Shown here: positions 14,764-20,611 of the stretch, in pieces
Layout: every line of letters starts with the position of its first letter
Position numbering within the stretch: the stretch's first letter is position 1
Assembly (NCBI GenBank): GCA_045614565.1
Contig: JAZLDG010000086.1
Span: 1 to 20,611 of the forward strand
Reading direction: 5' to 3'
DNA: 20,611 bases
DNA from: Scatosoma sp045614565
GTDB lineage: Bacteria > Bacillota > Clostridia > Christensenellales > Borkfalkiaceae
Program-made: the position numbers and the translations under genes
The notes under the pieces: model-generated
What the model saw: the letters and a program-made list of their open reading frames with translations, nothing else
The model's database searches: none
What the model was told of the DNA's origin: nothing

Positions 14764-15039
14764 TTAGCCGTTGATCATATCCTTGTAAGCTTTACCGAAT
14801 TTCATAACGGGCTTCTTGCATGCTGCGATTTCAACCTTTTCTTTCGTTTGAGGGTTGATACCCGTCTTTGCAGGAACGTTTTTAACTTCGAGCGTACCGA
14901 AGCCAACGAGTTGTACCTTTTCACCTGCTTTCAACGCTTCGGTAACGACGGATACGAATGCGTCGTATGCGATCGCTGCGTCCTTGTTGGTGAAGCCTGC
15001 CTTTTCTGCCATTGCTTTAATCAATTCGCCTTTGTTCAT
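14764..15039 (-). CDS. hup: HU-family DNA-binding protein
   Basis: A nucleoid-associated, dimeric DNA-bending protein. The 91 residues have the full HU fold: helical N-terminus MNKGELIKAMAEKAGFTNKD, the family signature GFGTLEVKNVPAKTGINPQT (about 46-65) covering the DNA-binding arm with its intercalating proline, and the C-terminal helix KPVMKFGKAYKDMING. An unusual Cys-Lys-Lys occurs in the second arm strand. The start has AAGGGG before it. The gene is monocistronic with a near-consensus promoter, as expected for an abundant protein. Confidence 0.96.
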   Translation of the reverse strand: MNKGELIKAMAEKAGFTNKDAAIAYDAFVSVVTEALKAGEKVQLVGFGTLEVKNVPAKTGINPQTKEKVEIAACKKPVMKFGKAYKDMING

Positions 15040-15064
15040 AAGAGAATCCCCTTTTAATAATTTT

Positions 15065-15087
15065 CTTAAAAACCGCTTGTTTTTAAG
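15065..15087 (-). promoter_or_regulatory. Perfect stem-loop in the HU mRNA leader
   Basis: CTTAAAAAC (15065-15073) pairs exactly with GTTTTTAAG (15079-15087) around a 5-base loop. It lies between the predicted start near 15088 and the ribosome binding site, so it forms at the very 5' end of the transcript. It could protect the mRNA or bind a regulator. Confidence 0.45.
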
Positions 15088-15094
15088 TAATTTT

Positions 15095-15124
15095 ATTATA
15101 CAGTATAGTAAGGGGTTTTGTCAA
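15095..15124 (-). promoter_or_regulatory. Strong promoter of the HU gene
   Basis: On the minus strand a consensus TTGACA (15119-15124), an 18-base spacer and a perfect TATAAT (15095-15100). The stretch upstream of the -35 box is rich in A and T tracts (15129-15180), resembling an UP element. Confidence 0.88.
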
Positions 15125-15204
15125 GCTCCAAAAGAAAAAAAATCGCGAAAAACCCTGAAAAATAAAGGATTTTTTCGTTTTTTTGCGTAAAAACTCAAAA
15201 GTAT

Positions 15205-15234
15205 ACGAAAAAAGCCGAGAAAACTCGGCTTTCG
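15205..15234 (-). terminator. Terminator after the YitT-family gene
   Basis: AAAGCCGAG (15211-15219) and CTCGGCTTT (15224-15232) form a 9-bp stem with a 4-base loop. Read on the minus strand it is followed by a T run (the A run at 15208-15213), 28 bases beyond the stop codon. Confidence 0.8.
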
Positions 15235-15261
15235 TCAGGTTTTTTAAGGGAAAAACCGCGA

Positions 15262-16263
15262 TTATTGATTAAATTCGTCGCGATAAAATCCAAGCCCCAA
15301 AACTTGTGAAACACTTGCCATAACGGCAAAGGAATCGGGGTCGATTTGCTTCATAATACGTTTAAGCGTCGCTACCTGTCTGCGGCTTACCACGCAAAGC
15401 AACATTGCGCGTTCTTCTTTCGTATACATACCCGTTGCAGGCAAAGCCGTTACGCCGCGGCTTAACTCTTTCATAAGCGCGTGGGACATTTCTTCGGGCT
15501 TGTTGGTGATAATCCGAAACTCGATTGCCGATTGAAAACCGTTCGTTACCGATTCGTTGATTTTGCTTTCGATATACGCTTCAAACGCCGACATCATTAT
15601 AGGAAGTAAGGTTGCCGCGGGTGTTTCGTAGTTAAATACGAAGACCGACGAACAAATAACCAGACCGTTGATAACAAAGATCATCCAAGCAATCGAAGTC
15701 GCTTTAATTTTGCGTTGAATGATTACGGCGAGAATGTCCGCGCCGCCCGTACTGCCGCCGACCTTAAAGGCGAGCGCCACCGCAACGCCTACGCAAAGCC
15801 CTGCGGCGATTGCCGCGAAAATGCGTTCTCCGCCTGCGTTAAATTTGATTTCAAAGGTGGGGAACAGGTTTTCCCATAAAACGAGCCAAACCGATTGCAT
15901 TATAATATTACTTGCCGAAAGCAGAGCAAACTTTTTCTTGACGAAGAAAAAGGAAAGCACGACCAAGGGAAGATTGAGCGCAAAAATTACGATACTTTGC
16001 GGAACGGAAAAGGCGACGTTGAGCAAAATTGCAATACCGCTCACACCGCCGATCGTGAACTCGTTGGGCGCGATTAAAGCGTACGATGCAAAGGACACGA
16101 GAAAGGAAGAAAGCAAAATATACAGTACCGCATAGGCGGTTTGTAAAGCTTTGCTCTTTTTGGTTTCCGCGTTTCGCTCCAAATCGGATTTAGTGATTTT
16201 CGGCGGCAAGTCCTGCACGTTTGCGCCTGCTACAATTTGTTTATTTTCGTTATTCGTTTCCAT
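15262..16263 (-). CDS. YitT-family integral membrane protein with DUF2179 domain
   Basis: The 333-residue product has a hydrophilic N-terminal extension of about 38 residues, then five or six hydrophobic segments (roughly 40-235), and a soluble C-terminal domain (about 245-333) of the DUF2179 type. Typical YitT features are the LIAPNEFTIGGVSGIAIL loop near 64-81 and the glycine-rich FKVGGSTGGADILA near 165-178. The family's substrate is not established. It begins 8 bases after rplI and lacks a ribosome binding site, so it is probably read as the second gene of the rplI transcript. Confidence 0.9.
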   Translation of the reverse strand: METNNENKQIVAGANVQDLPPKITKSDLERNAETKKSKALQTAYAVLYILLSSFLVSFASYALIAPNEFTIGGVSGIAILLNVAFSVPQSIVIFALNLPLVVLSFFFVKKKFALLSASNIIMQSVWLVLWENLFPTFEIKFNAGGERIFAAIAAGLCVGVAVALAFKVGGSTGGADILAVIIQRKIKATSIAWMIFVINGLVICSSVFVFNYETPAATLLPIMMSAFEAYIESKINESVTNGFQSAIEFRIITNKPEEMSHALMKELSRGVTALPATGMYTKEERAMLLCVVSRRQVATLKRIMKQIDPDSFAVMASVSQVLGLGFYRDEFNQ

Positions 16264-16271
16264 ATTATATA

Positions 16272-16712
16272 TTAAAGACTTTCTACCACGACCGTGATTT
16301 TTGCGATAACGCCTTCCATTAAGCGCACTTCCGCTGCGTACGAACCGACGTTTTTCGCCGCATCCATTTTGATTTTCTTTTTATCGATATCAAAGCCGCT
16401 TTCCAGTAAAGCCGCCGCTACGTGCGAAGGAGTAATGCTCCCGAACGTTTTTCCGTTTTCGCCCGTTTTGATTTTCACCGTTACCTTTTTCCCGTCGATT
16501 GACGCTGCCAACGCCTTCAAAGCTTTCACTTCTTCCGCTTTATGATACGCCGCAGCCGCCTTTTTTTGTTCGGCTTCGTGTACGCTTGCCGCCGTAGCCG
16601 CCGTCGCCAAGCCTTTCTTCAACAAAAAGTTTCTGCCGTATCCGTCCGCGACTTCCACCACTTCGCCTTTTTTACCCGTACCTTTTACGTCAGCCGTTAA
16701 TAATACTTTCAT
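16272..16712 (-). CDS. rplI: Large ribosomal subunit protein bL9
   Basis: Structural protein of the 50S subunit that binds 23S rRNA near the L1 side. The 146 residues contain the N-terminal domain MKVLLTADVKGTGKKGEVVE and the signature GYGRNFLLKKGLA (about 24-36). A long connecting alpha helix rich in Ala, Lys and Glu follows (about 42-75), then the C-terminal RNA-binding domain with GKTFGSITPSHVA. AGGAG precedes the ATG. It is separated here from rpsF, ssb, rpsR and dnaB, its frequent neighbours, and is followed by the YitT gene. Confidence 0.96.
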   Translation of the reverse strand: MKVLLTADVKGTGKKGEVVEVADGYGRNFLLKKGLATAATAASVHEAEQKKAAAAYHKAEEVKALKALAASIDGKKVTVKIKTGENGKTFGSITPSHVAAALLESGFDIDKKKIKMDAAKNVGSYAAEVRLMEGVIAKITVVVESL

Positions 16713-16743
16713 AAAATTTTCTCCTTTACATTTCTACAATACT

Positions 16744-16772
16744 ATTTTACAGCAAATTTTTGGAAATGTCAA
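16744..16772 (-). promoter_or_regulatory. Sigma-A promoter of rplI-yitT
   Basis: On the minus strand TTGACA (16767-16772), a 17-base spacer ending in TG, and TAAAAT (16744-16749). This is the same TTGACA-17-TAAAAT form as in front of pgi and the RCC1 operon. Confidence 0.85.
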
Positions 16773-16827
16773 TAATCTTTCTTCATTTGATACATACTGT
16801 TTTTACCTTTGAAGGAGGATTTTTATT

Positions 16828-16998
16828 ATGATGAATGAAAAAGGTCAAGAAGTAAACACGAGTATCGGTTGCGGCGTAACCGAATGTAAGTACAATCGCT
16901 CGGGCGATTACTGCACGCTTCGTAAAATTCACGTAGGGAACACCTGCTCTTGCGACGCGGACAGCTGTACTTGCTGTGACAGTTTTGAAAGAAAATAA
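16828..16998 (+). CDS. DUF1540 domain-containing small cysteine-rich protein
   Basis: A 56-residue product with nine cysteines (15, 20, 29, 40, 42, 47, 49, 50 and Cys-rich spacing between). It matches the DUF1540 pattern: GCGVTECKYN, then SGDYC, L-R-K-I-H-V, and the closing CSCDADSCTCCDSF. The even spacing of cysteines suggests metal binding or disulfides. The domain is common in spore-forming Firmicutes, but its function is not established. GGAGG lies about 8 bases before the ATG, which is followed at once by a second ATG. No good sigma-A promoter is visible, so an alternative sigma factor may drive it. Confidence 0.88.
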   Translation: MMNEKGQEVNTSIGCGVTECKYNRSGDYCTLRKIHVGNTCSCDADSCTCCDSFERK

Positions 16999-17003
16999 AC
17001 GCC

Positions 17004-17040
17004 AAAAATTGCCCGCGCAAAAAACGCGGGTAATTTTTTT
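17004..17040 (+). terminator. Terminator after the DUF1540 gene
   Basis: A 14-base arm (17004-17017) pairs with 17025-17038, with one G-T pair, around a CAAAAAA loop. It is flanked by a run of seven T residues and starts 6 bases after the stop codon. Confidence 0.9.
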
Positions 17041-17060
17041 GTTAAACGTACGTCAAATAC

Positions 17061-17089
17061 TTGCTTTTTTAATCCAAATTATATATAAT
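17061..17089 (+). promoter_or_regulatory. Promoter of the PfoR/EIIC-like gene
   Basis: TTGCTT (17061-17066), a 17-base spacer and a perfect TATAAT (17084-17089). Transcription should begin near 17096, at the first base of a tandem repeat in the leader. Confidence 0.75.
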
Positions 17090-17097
17090 AAGATTTA

Positions 17098-17136
17098 ATC
17101 GATAATTTTTTATCTATATCGATAATTTTTATCTAT
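17098..17136 (+). repeat. Tandem direct repeat in the leader of the PfoR/EIIC-like gene
   Basis: Two adjacent copies of ATCGATAATTTTTTATCTAT (17098-17117, 20 bases) and a 19-base copy lacking one T (17118-17136). They fill the space from the transcription start to the ribosome binding site GGAG. Each contains the palindrome ATCGAT, so they may be regulator sites or a recent slippage duplication. Confidence 0.8.
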
Positions 17137-17146
17137 GGAGTAGGTT

Positions 17147-18274
17147 ATGACGGAAGAAAAAAAGACTTGTAAAGTAAAAGAGTATGTAAAAGCGTTACCC
17201 AAGCGGTTTTTCATTACCGCGTTTTCGGGTATGGCGCAGGGCTTATTCGTGACCTTAATTGCAGGCACGATTTTGGCGCAAATTGCGGGTTGGATCGGCG
17301 AAGACAATTATATCGGCAGTACGCTTTGGTATATTGCGAATATCGCCAAATCGTTAATGGGTGCGGGGATCGGCGTTGGGATTGCGTACGCGCTCGGCAA
17401 GAATAAATTACTTATTTTTTCGTCCGCGGTAGCGGGTATGATCGGCGCGTTTGCGGATAAATTGATGATCGGTGCGGCAACGCCGTTCGTGATGCTTTCG
17501 CTCGGCGCTCCCGGAAATCCCATCGGTGCGTACGTAGTGACGATGCTCGTCGTAGAAGTAGTAGAACTTTACGCGGGAAAAACCAAGCTGGATATCTTGC
17601 TCGTGCCACTCGGTACGTTGCTTCTTGGCTTTGCGGGCGTTTTCGTGGCGTTTCCGTTTATTTGGCTTGTTAATCAACTCGGCGCGTTGATCGCGATTGC
17701 TACCGAAGTAACCCCCTTTGTAATGGGTATCGTGATCGCCGTGATTATGGGCGTACTTTTGACGATGCCGACTTCGTCGGCGGCGATTTGGGTTGCGGTG
17801 GCAAGCCCCGTTTTGGGCGGCGGCGCAGGCGCGGCGGGGTATGACGCGATGCTACTTGCAGGCGGTGCGGCAACGGTGGGTTGCGCGTGCCATATGGTGG
17901 GCTTTGCCGTGGCGAGCTTCCGTGAAAACGGCGTGGGCGGTTTGATTTCGCAAGGAATCGGCACGAGTATGCTCCAAATCCCGAATATTATGAAAAAACC
18001 CGCAATTATGTTGCCTATGATTATTTCGAGTGCGATTTGCGGACCGCTTTCCACCTGCTTATTTCAGTTAAAATGCGGTGCGTCGGGGGGCGGTATGGGC
18101 ACGAGCGGACTTGTCGGCGTGTTCGATTTGTTCAATTACACGAACGGTTGGCTCGGCTGCGTCGGTATCATTCTATTGATGATCGTTTTGCCCGCAATCT
18201 TGAATTTCTTAATCTCGGAATTTATGCGTAAAAAGGGTTGGATTAAAGAAAACGATATGAAATTGCCTGAATAA
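17147..18274 (+). CDS. PfoR/EIIC-like membrane protein (PTS_EIIC_2 type)
   Basis: A 375-residue, strongly hydrophobic protein with about nine or ten membrane segments. It is glycine- and alanine-rich, with motifs such as FSGMAQGLFVTLIAGTILAQ (25-44), MPTSSAAIWVA and GCACHMVGFAVASFRENGVGG. These fit the membrane-domain family that includes clostridial PfoR and EIIC-like permeases. No IIA, IIB or phosphorylatable cysteine domain is attached or adjacent, so sugar phosphotransfer is unproven. GGAG precedes the ATG. It is the last complete gene of the Firmicute part, and its terminator is cut by the adapter. Confidence 0.85.
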   Translation: MTEEKKTCKVKEYVKALPKRFFITAFSGMAQGLFVTLIAGTILAQIAGWIGEDNYIGSTLWYIANIAKSLMGAGIGVGIAYALGKNKLLIFSSAVAGMIGAFADKLMIGAATPFVMLSLGAPGNPIGAYVVTMLVVEVVELYAGKTKLDILLVPLGTLLLGFAGVFVAFPFIWLVNQLGALIAIATEVTPFVMGIVIAVIMGVLLTMPTSSAAIWVAVASPVLGGGAGAAGYDAMLLAGGAATVGCACHMVGFAVASFRENGVGGLISQGIGTSMLQIPNIMKKPAIMLPMIISSAICGPLSTCLFQLKCGASGGGMGTSGLVGVFDLFNYTNGWLGCVGIILLMIVLPAILNFLISEFMRKKGWIKENDMKLPE

Positions 18275-18300
18275 AAAAACGCGCCCGAAGCGGAACGCTT
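18273..18300 (+). terminator. Truncated terminator hairpin at the chimeric break
   Basis: The left side of a typical terminator is intact: seven A, then CGCGCCCGAAGCG, ending at 18292. A GAA loop follows, and the right arm begins with CGCTT (18296-18300). The expected continuation (CGGGCGCG and a T run) is missing and is replaced at 18301 by adapter sequence. Confidence 0.75.
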
Positions 18301-18385
18301 AAGTCGGGAGGCCAAGCGGTCTTAGGAAGACAATACTAATGGCCATCTCCTTGGCCCACAGAACGACATGGCTACGATCCGACTT
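18301..18385 (+). other. MGI/BGI (DNBSEQ) sequencing-library adapter with 10-base index: assembly artefact
   Basis: The segment 18301-18333 matches the first DNBSEQ adapter arm (begins AAGTCGG, contains CCAAGCGGTCTTAGGAAGA), with one extra G at about 18307. Positions 18334-18343 (TACTAATGGC) occupy the exact 10-base index slot. Positions 18344-18385 match the reverse complement of the second arm over its full 42 bases (contains GAACGACATGGCTACGATCC), with two substitutions. Order, lengths and orientation are those of the circularised library molecule, so this is not biological DNA. Confidence 0.93.
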
Positions 18386-18934
18386 GACAACCGTGGCTCA
18401 AGCGACCGCGGACGCGACTTCGAACAAGCCACATTCCGCCAACTTGGTGTTGAGGAGATGAAAGACCAATTGAAAGGCGTGGAGTTCTTGAAGTCTCTGA
18501 AGTGTGTAGACCAAGACCGAATGGGTGTGCATGGATGGAGCTATGGCGGATTCATGACAACATCGCTCATGACCACTTATCCTGATGTGTTCAAGGTGGG
18601 TGTAGCCGGCGGACCGGTAATCAACTGGGAATGGTATGAAGTGATGTATGGTGAGCGTTATATGGACACACCACAGGCAAACCCTGAGGGATACAAGAAC
18701 AGCAACCTGATAAACAAAGCAAAGAACTTGAAAGGCAAACTGCAGATTATCACGGGCATGAACGACCCTGTTGTTGTACCTCAGCACTGCCTCCAGTTCA
18801 TCAACGCATGCACTGAGGCTGGTACACAGCCCGATTTCTTCGTTTATCCAGGTGAGGGACATAACATGATGGGGCACAAGAGTGTGCATCTGCATGAGCG
18901 TATCACTCAGTATTTTGAGAACTATTTGAAATAA
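18386..18934 (+). pseudogene. C-terminal fragment of an S9-family (DPP4-type) dipeptidyl peptidase, truncated by the chimeric join
   Basis: The visible 182 residues are the catalytic half of a Bacteroidales DPP4-like serine peptidase. Counting from the first true residue (Asp at 18386), the triad is Ser52 in HGWSYGG, Asp127 in GMNDPV and His159 in GEGHNM. It opens at the family's DNRGSS motif, so the N-terminal beta-propeller and part of the hydrolase domain, normally several hundred residues, are missing. The apparent ATG at 18368 is inside the adapter: its first six codons (MATIRL) are adapter sequence. The gene is probably intact in its source genome. Codon use differs from the genes before 18300. 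Confidence 0.9.
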
Positions 18935-19033
18935 GAGTTTAATAATTAAAGAGTTAAAGGATTAAAAAGCAAATAATTATCAACAGTTCGAAAATCTCTC
19001 TTTGCGAGAGTGTTAGACGATAATATTCGGATT
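18935..19033 (+). other. AT-rich Bacteroidales-like intergenic spacer
   Basis: Low-complexity TTAAAG/ATTAAA repeats (18940-18970), then a short hairpin, CTCTC at 18996-19000 with GAGAG at 19006-19010. There is no Shine-Dalgarno sequence before the next gene, as is usual in Bacteroidota. Confidence 0.4.
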
Positions 19034-20503
19034 ATGTTTTTTACAGCAGGAAATATATTATTGGTAGGTTCGGTACTCCTTTTTGTGAGTATCATCGTTG
19101 GCAAGACTGGTTATAAGTTCGGTGTTCCAACCCTTTTGCTATTCCTTCTTGTAGGAATGCTGTTCGGCAGTGATGGTTTGGGACTGCAATTCCATAACGC
19201 CGACGAGGCACAGTTCATCGGTATGGTGGCACTGAGCATTATCCTGTTCTCAGGCGGCATGGACACCAAGTTTCATGATATTCGGCCAATAATGGCACAA
19301 GGTGTAATGCTGTCTACCATTGGAGTCCTTTTTACTGCCTTCTTCACCGGAATATTTATCTGGTGGGTATCAGGCATGAGCTGGTCTAATATTGCATTTC
19401 CTATAACAACCTCCCTGCTGTTGGCAGCAACTATGTCGTCTACTGATTCTGCTTCGGTGTTTGCCATACTTCGTTCACAGAACATCAACCTAAAGCATAA
19501 CTTGCGCCCAATGCTTGAACTGGAGAGTGGCAGCAACGACCCGATGGCATATATGCTTACCATTGTGCTCATCCAGCTGGTACAGGCATCAGGAGTAAGT
19601 GGTGGGGATATTGCTTTGTCGTTTGCCGTCCAGTTTATCGTGGGCGGAGCCTTAGGATATGCTTTAGGACGGACGGCAGTATTTATGCTCAACAGGCTCA
19701 ATATCGACAACCAGTCGCTCTACCCTATCCTGTTGCTCGCCTTTGTTTTCTTCACTTTCTCCATTACCGACCTTCTCAAAGGCAACGGCTATCTGGCGGT
19801 ATATATTGCTGGCATGATTGTAGGCAACAACAAGATAAAACATCGCAAAGAGATAACTACATTCATGGACGGACTTTCATGGCTCTTCCAGATTATCATG
19901 TTCTTATGTTTGGGCTTGCTGGTAAATCCACATGAAATGCTCGACGTGGCTATCGTTGCCACCCTAATCGGTATGTTTATGATTTTCATCGGTCGCCCAC
20001 TTAGTGTTTTCCTGTGCCTGTTGCCATTTAGAAACATGAATACAAAGTCGCGCTTGTTCATCTCATGGGTCGGGCTGCGAGGCGCCGTACCAATAATCTT
20101 TGCCACCTATCCTGTTGTGGCTGATATTGAAGGGGCAAACATGATATTCAACATTGTGTTCTTTATCACTATATTGTCGCTGATAATACAAGGAACAACT
20201 ATATCTTCGATGGCAAACAGCCTTGGACTTTCAAAGCCTATGGAGAAAACAGGCAATGAATTTGGCGTGGAGCTTCCTGAGGAAATCAACACCAATCTAA
20301 ACGACATGGTTATCACAGAAGATGACATTGCCAGCGGTGATACTCTGAAAGACATGTCACTGCCTAAGGGGACTCTGGTCATGATTGTTAAACGAAATGA
20401 TGAATACCTGATTCCCAACGGCACACTTAAGCTCCATGTTGGAGACCGTTTGCTTCTGATTTCGGAAAAGCAGAATGCAAGAATGCAGGAGGAATCGGTT
20501 TGA
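19034..20503 (+). CDS. CvrA/NhaP2-type potassium (or sodium)/proton antiporter with C-terminal TrkA-C domain
   Basis: A CPA1-family cation/proton antiporter of the cytoplasmic membrane. The 489-residue product has about 12-13 membrane segments. Family motifs are VGKTGYKFGVPTLLLFLLVG, GSDGLGLQF, LFSGGMDTKF, the ion-site region SSTDSASVFAIL, LELESGSNDPMAYMLT and SWVGLRGAVPIIFATYPV. A soluble C-terminal part (about 400-489) with PKGTLVMIVKRNDEYLIPNG and GDRLLLISE is a TrkA-C (RCK_C) domain, which fits the potassium/proton subfamily. The frame also opens at a GTG at 19010. The ATG at 19034 is preferred because homologues begin close to 'NILLVGSVLLFVSI'. It belongs to the foreign Bacteroidales-like part. 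Confidence 0.9.
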   Translation: MFFTAGNILLVGSVLLFVSIIVGKTGYKFGVPTLLLFLLVGMLFGSDGLGLQFHNADEAQFIGMVALSIILFSGGMDTKFHDIRPIMAQGVMLSTIGVLFTAFFTGIFIWWVSGMSWSNIAFPITTSLLLAATMSSTDSASVFAILRSQNINLKHNLRPMLELESGSNDPMAYMLTIVLIQLVQASGVSGGDIALSFAVQFIVGGALGYALGRTAVFMLNRLNIDNQSLYPILLLAFVFFTFSITDLLKGNGYLAVYIAGMIVGNNKIKHRKEITTFMDGLSWLFQIIMFLCLGLLVNPHEMLDVAIVATLIGMFMIFIGRPLSVFLCLLPFRNMNTKSRLFISWVGLRGAVPIIFATYPVVADIEGANMIFNIVFFITILSLIIQGTTISSMANSLGLSKPMEKTGNEFGVELPEEINTNLNDMVITEDDIASGDTLKDMSLPKGTLVMIVKRNDEYLIPNGTLKLHVGDRLLLISEKQNARMQEESV

Positions 20504-20611
20504 ACCAAATAGGTGAACAGATCTGGATTAATAGTTCTTTTTGAAAAAGCTTTCGGAATTTACCATAAGAAGGCAGGTTAGGCCAGTCTTTTTTTAGAAA
20601 TTTCTTGACAC
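20504..20611. other. Unassigned 3' end of the window
   Basis: 108 bases after the antiporter stop, with AT-rich stretches and no recognisable gene, hairpin terminator or RNA. A TTGACA lies at the very end but cannot be judged without downstream sequence. Confidence 0.3.

Noticed and set aside
15135..15185. Possible hairpin with T run upstream of the HU promoter
   Set aside because: The arms pair imperfectly, the loop is large and no transcript needs a terminator there; it is better read as A/T tracts upstream of a strong promoter.
18301..18385. Horizontal transfer or mobile-element boundary at the composition change
   Set aside because: No inverted repeats, target duplication, integrase or transposase are present, and the boundary sequence is a library adapter.

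Overview
The window is a chimera of two genomes. Positions 1-18300 look like one Clostridia-type Firmicute chromosome. The signs are strong AGGAGG-type ribosome binding sites, sigma-A promoters close to TTGACA-17-TATAAT, a SpoVB-type flippase, a DUF1540 protein, a YitT protein and the PyrK/PyrD-B form of dihydroorotate dehydrogenase. Positions 18386-20611 look like Bacteroidales (Prevotella/Bacteroides-like). They carry the C-terminal end of a DPP4-type S9 peptidase and a CvrA/NhaP2-type antiporter, with different codon use and no Shine-Dalgarno sites. The 85 bases between them (18301-18385) match the MGI/BGI (DNBSEQ) library adapter: first arm, a 10-base index slot, then second arm. The join is therefore most likely a sequencing or assembly artefact and not gene transfer.

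Layout of the Firmicute part. 1-389: tail of a gene cut by the window edge. 451-1884 (-): glucose-6-phosphate isomerase. 2013-3584 (-): SpoVB/MurJ-like lipid flippase. 3657-4729 (+): a small LysM-like protein and a cysteine-containing protein of unknown function. 4828-5523 (+): a metallophosphoesterase whose promoter predicts a leaderless mRNA. 5609-11100 (+): a compact pyrimidine operon pyrB-pyrC-pyrF-pyrK-pyrD-pyrE. It encodes every step from carbamoyl phosphate to UMP, but there is no carAB, pyrI or pyrR here and its leader is too short for PyrR attenuation. 11320-12363 (+): trpS.

12404-14637 is an accessory-looking island between trpS and the HU gene. A divergent XRE-family repressor faces a two-gene operon encoding a coiled-coil protein and a seven-bladed RCC1-repeat protein. 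The divergent intergenic region holds four copies of a 13-bp near-palindrome (ATTCAAAATGAAT-like), centred 31, 31 and 42 bp apart. That places them on one face of the helix, over both promoters. This is the best candidate for an undescribed system in the window.

14764-18300 returns to housekeeping genes: HU (-), a YitT membrane protein and ribosomal protein L9 (-), a small DUF1540 protein (+), and a PfoR/EIIC-like membrane protein (+). The terminator hairpin of the last gene is cut through its right arm exactly where the adapter begins.

No tRNA, rRNA, CRISPR array, insertion sequence or riboswitch was recognised.
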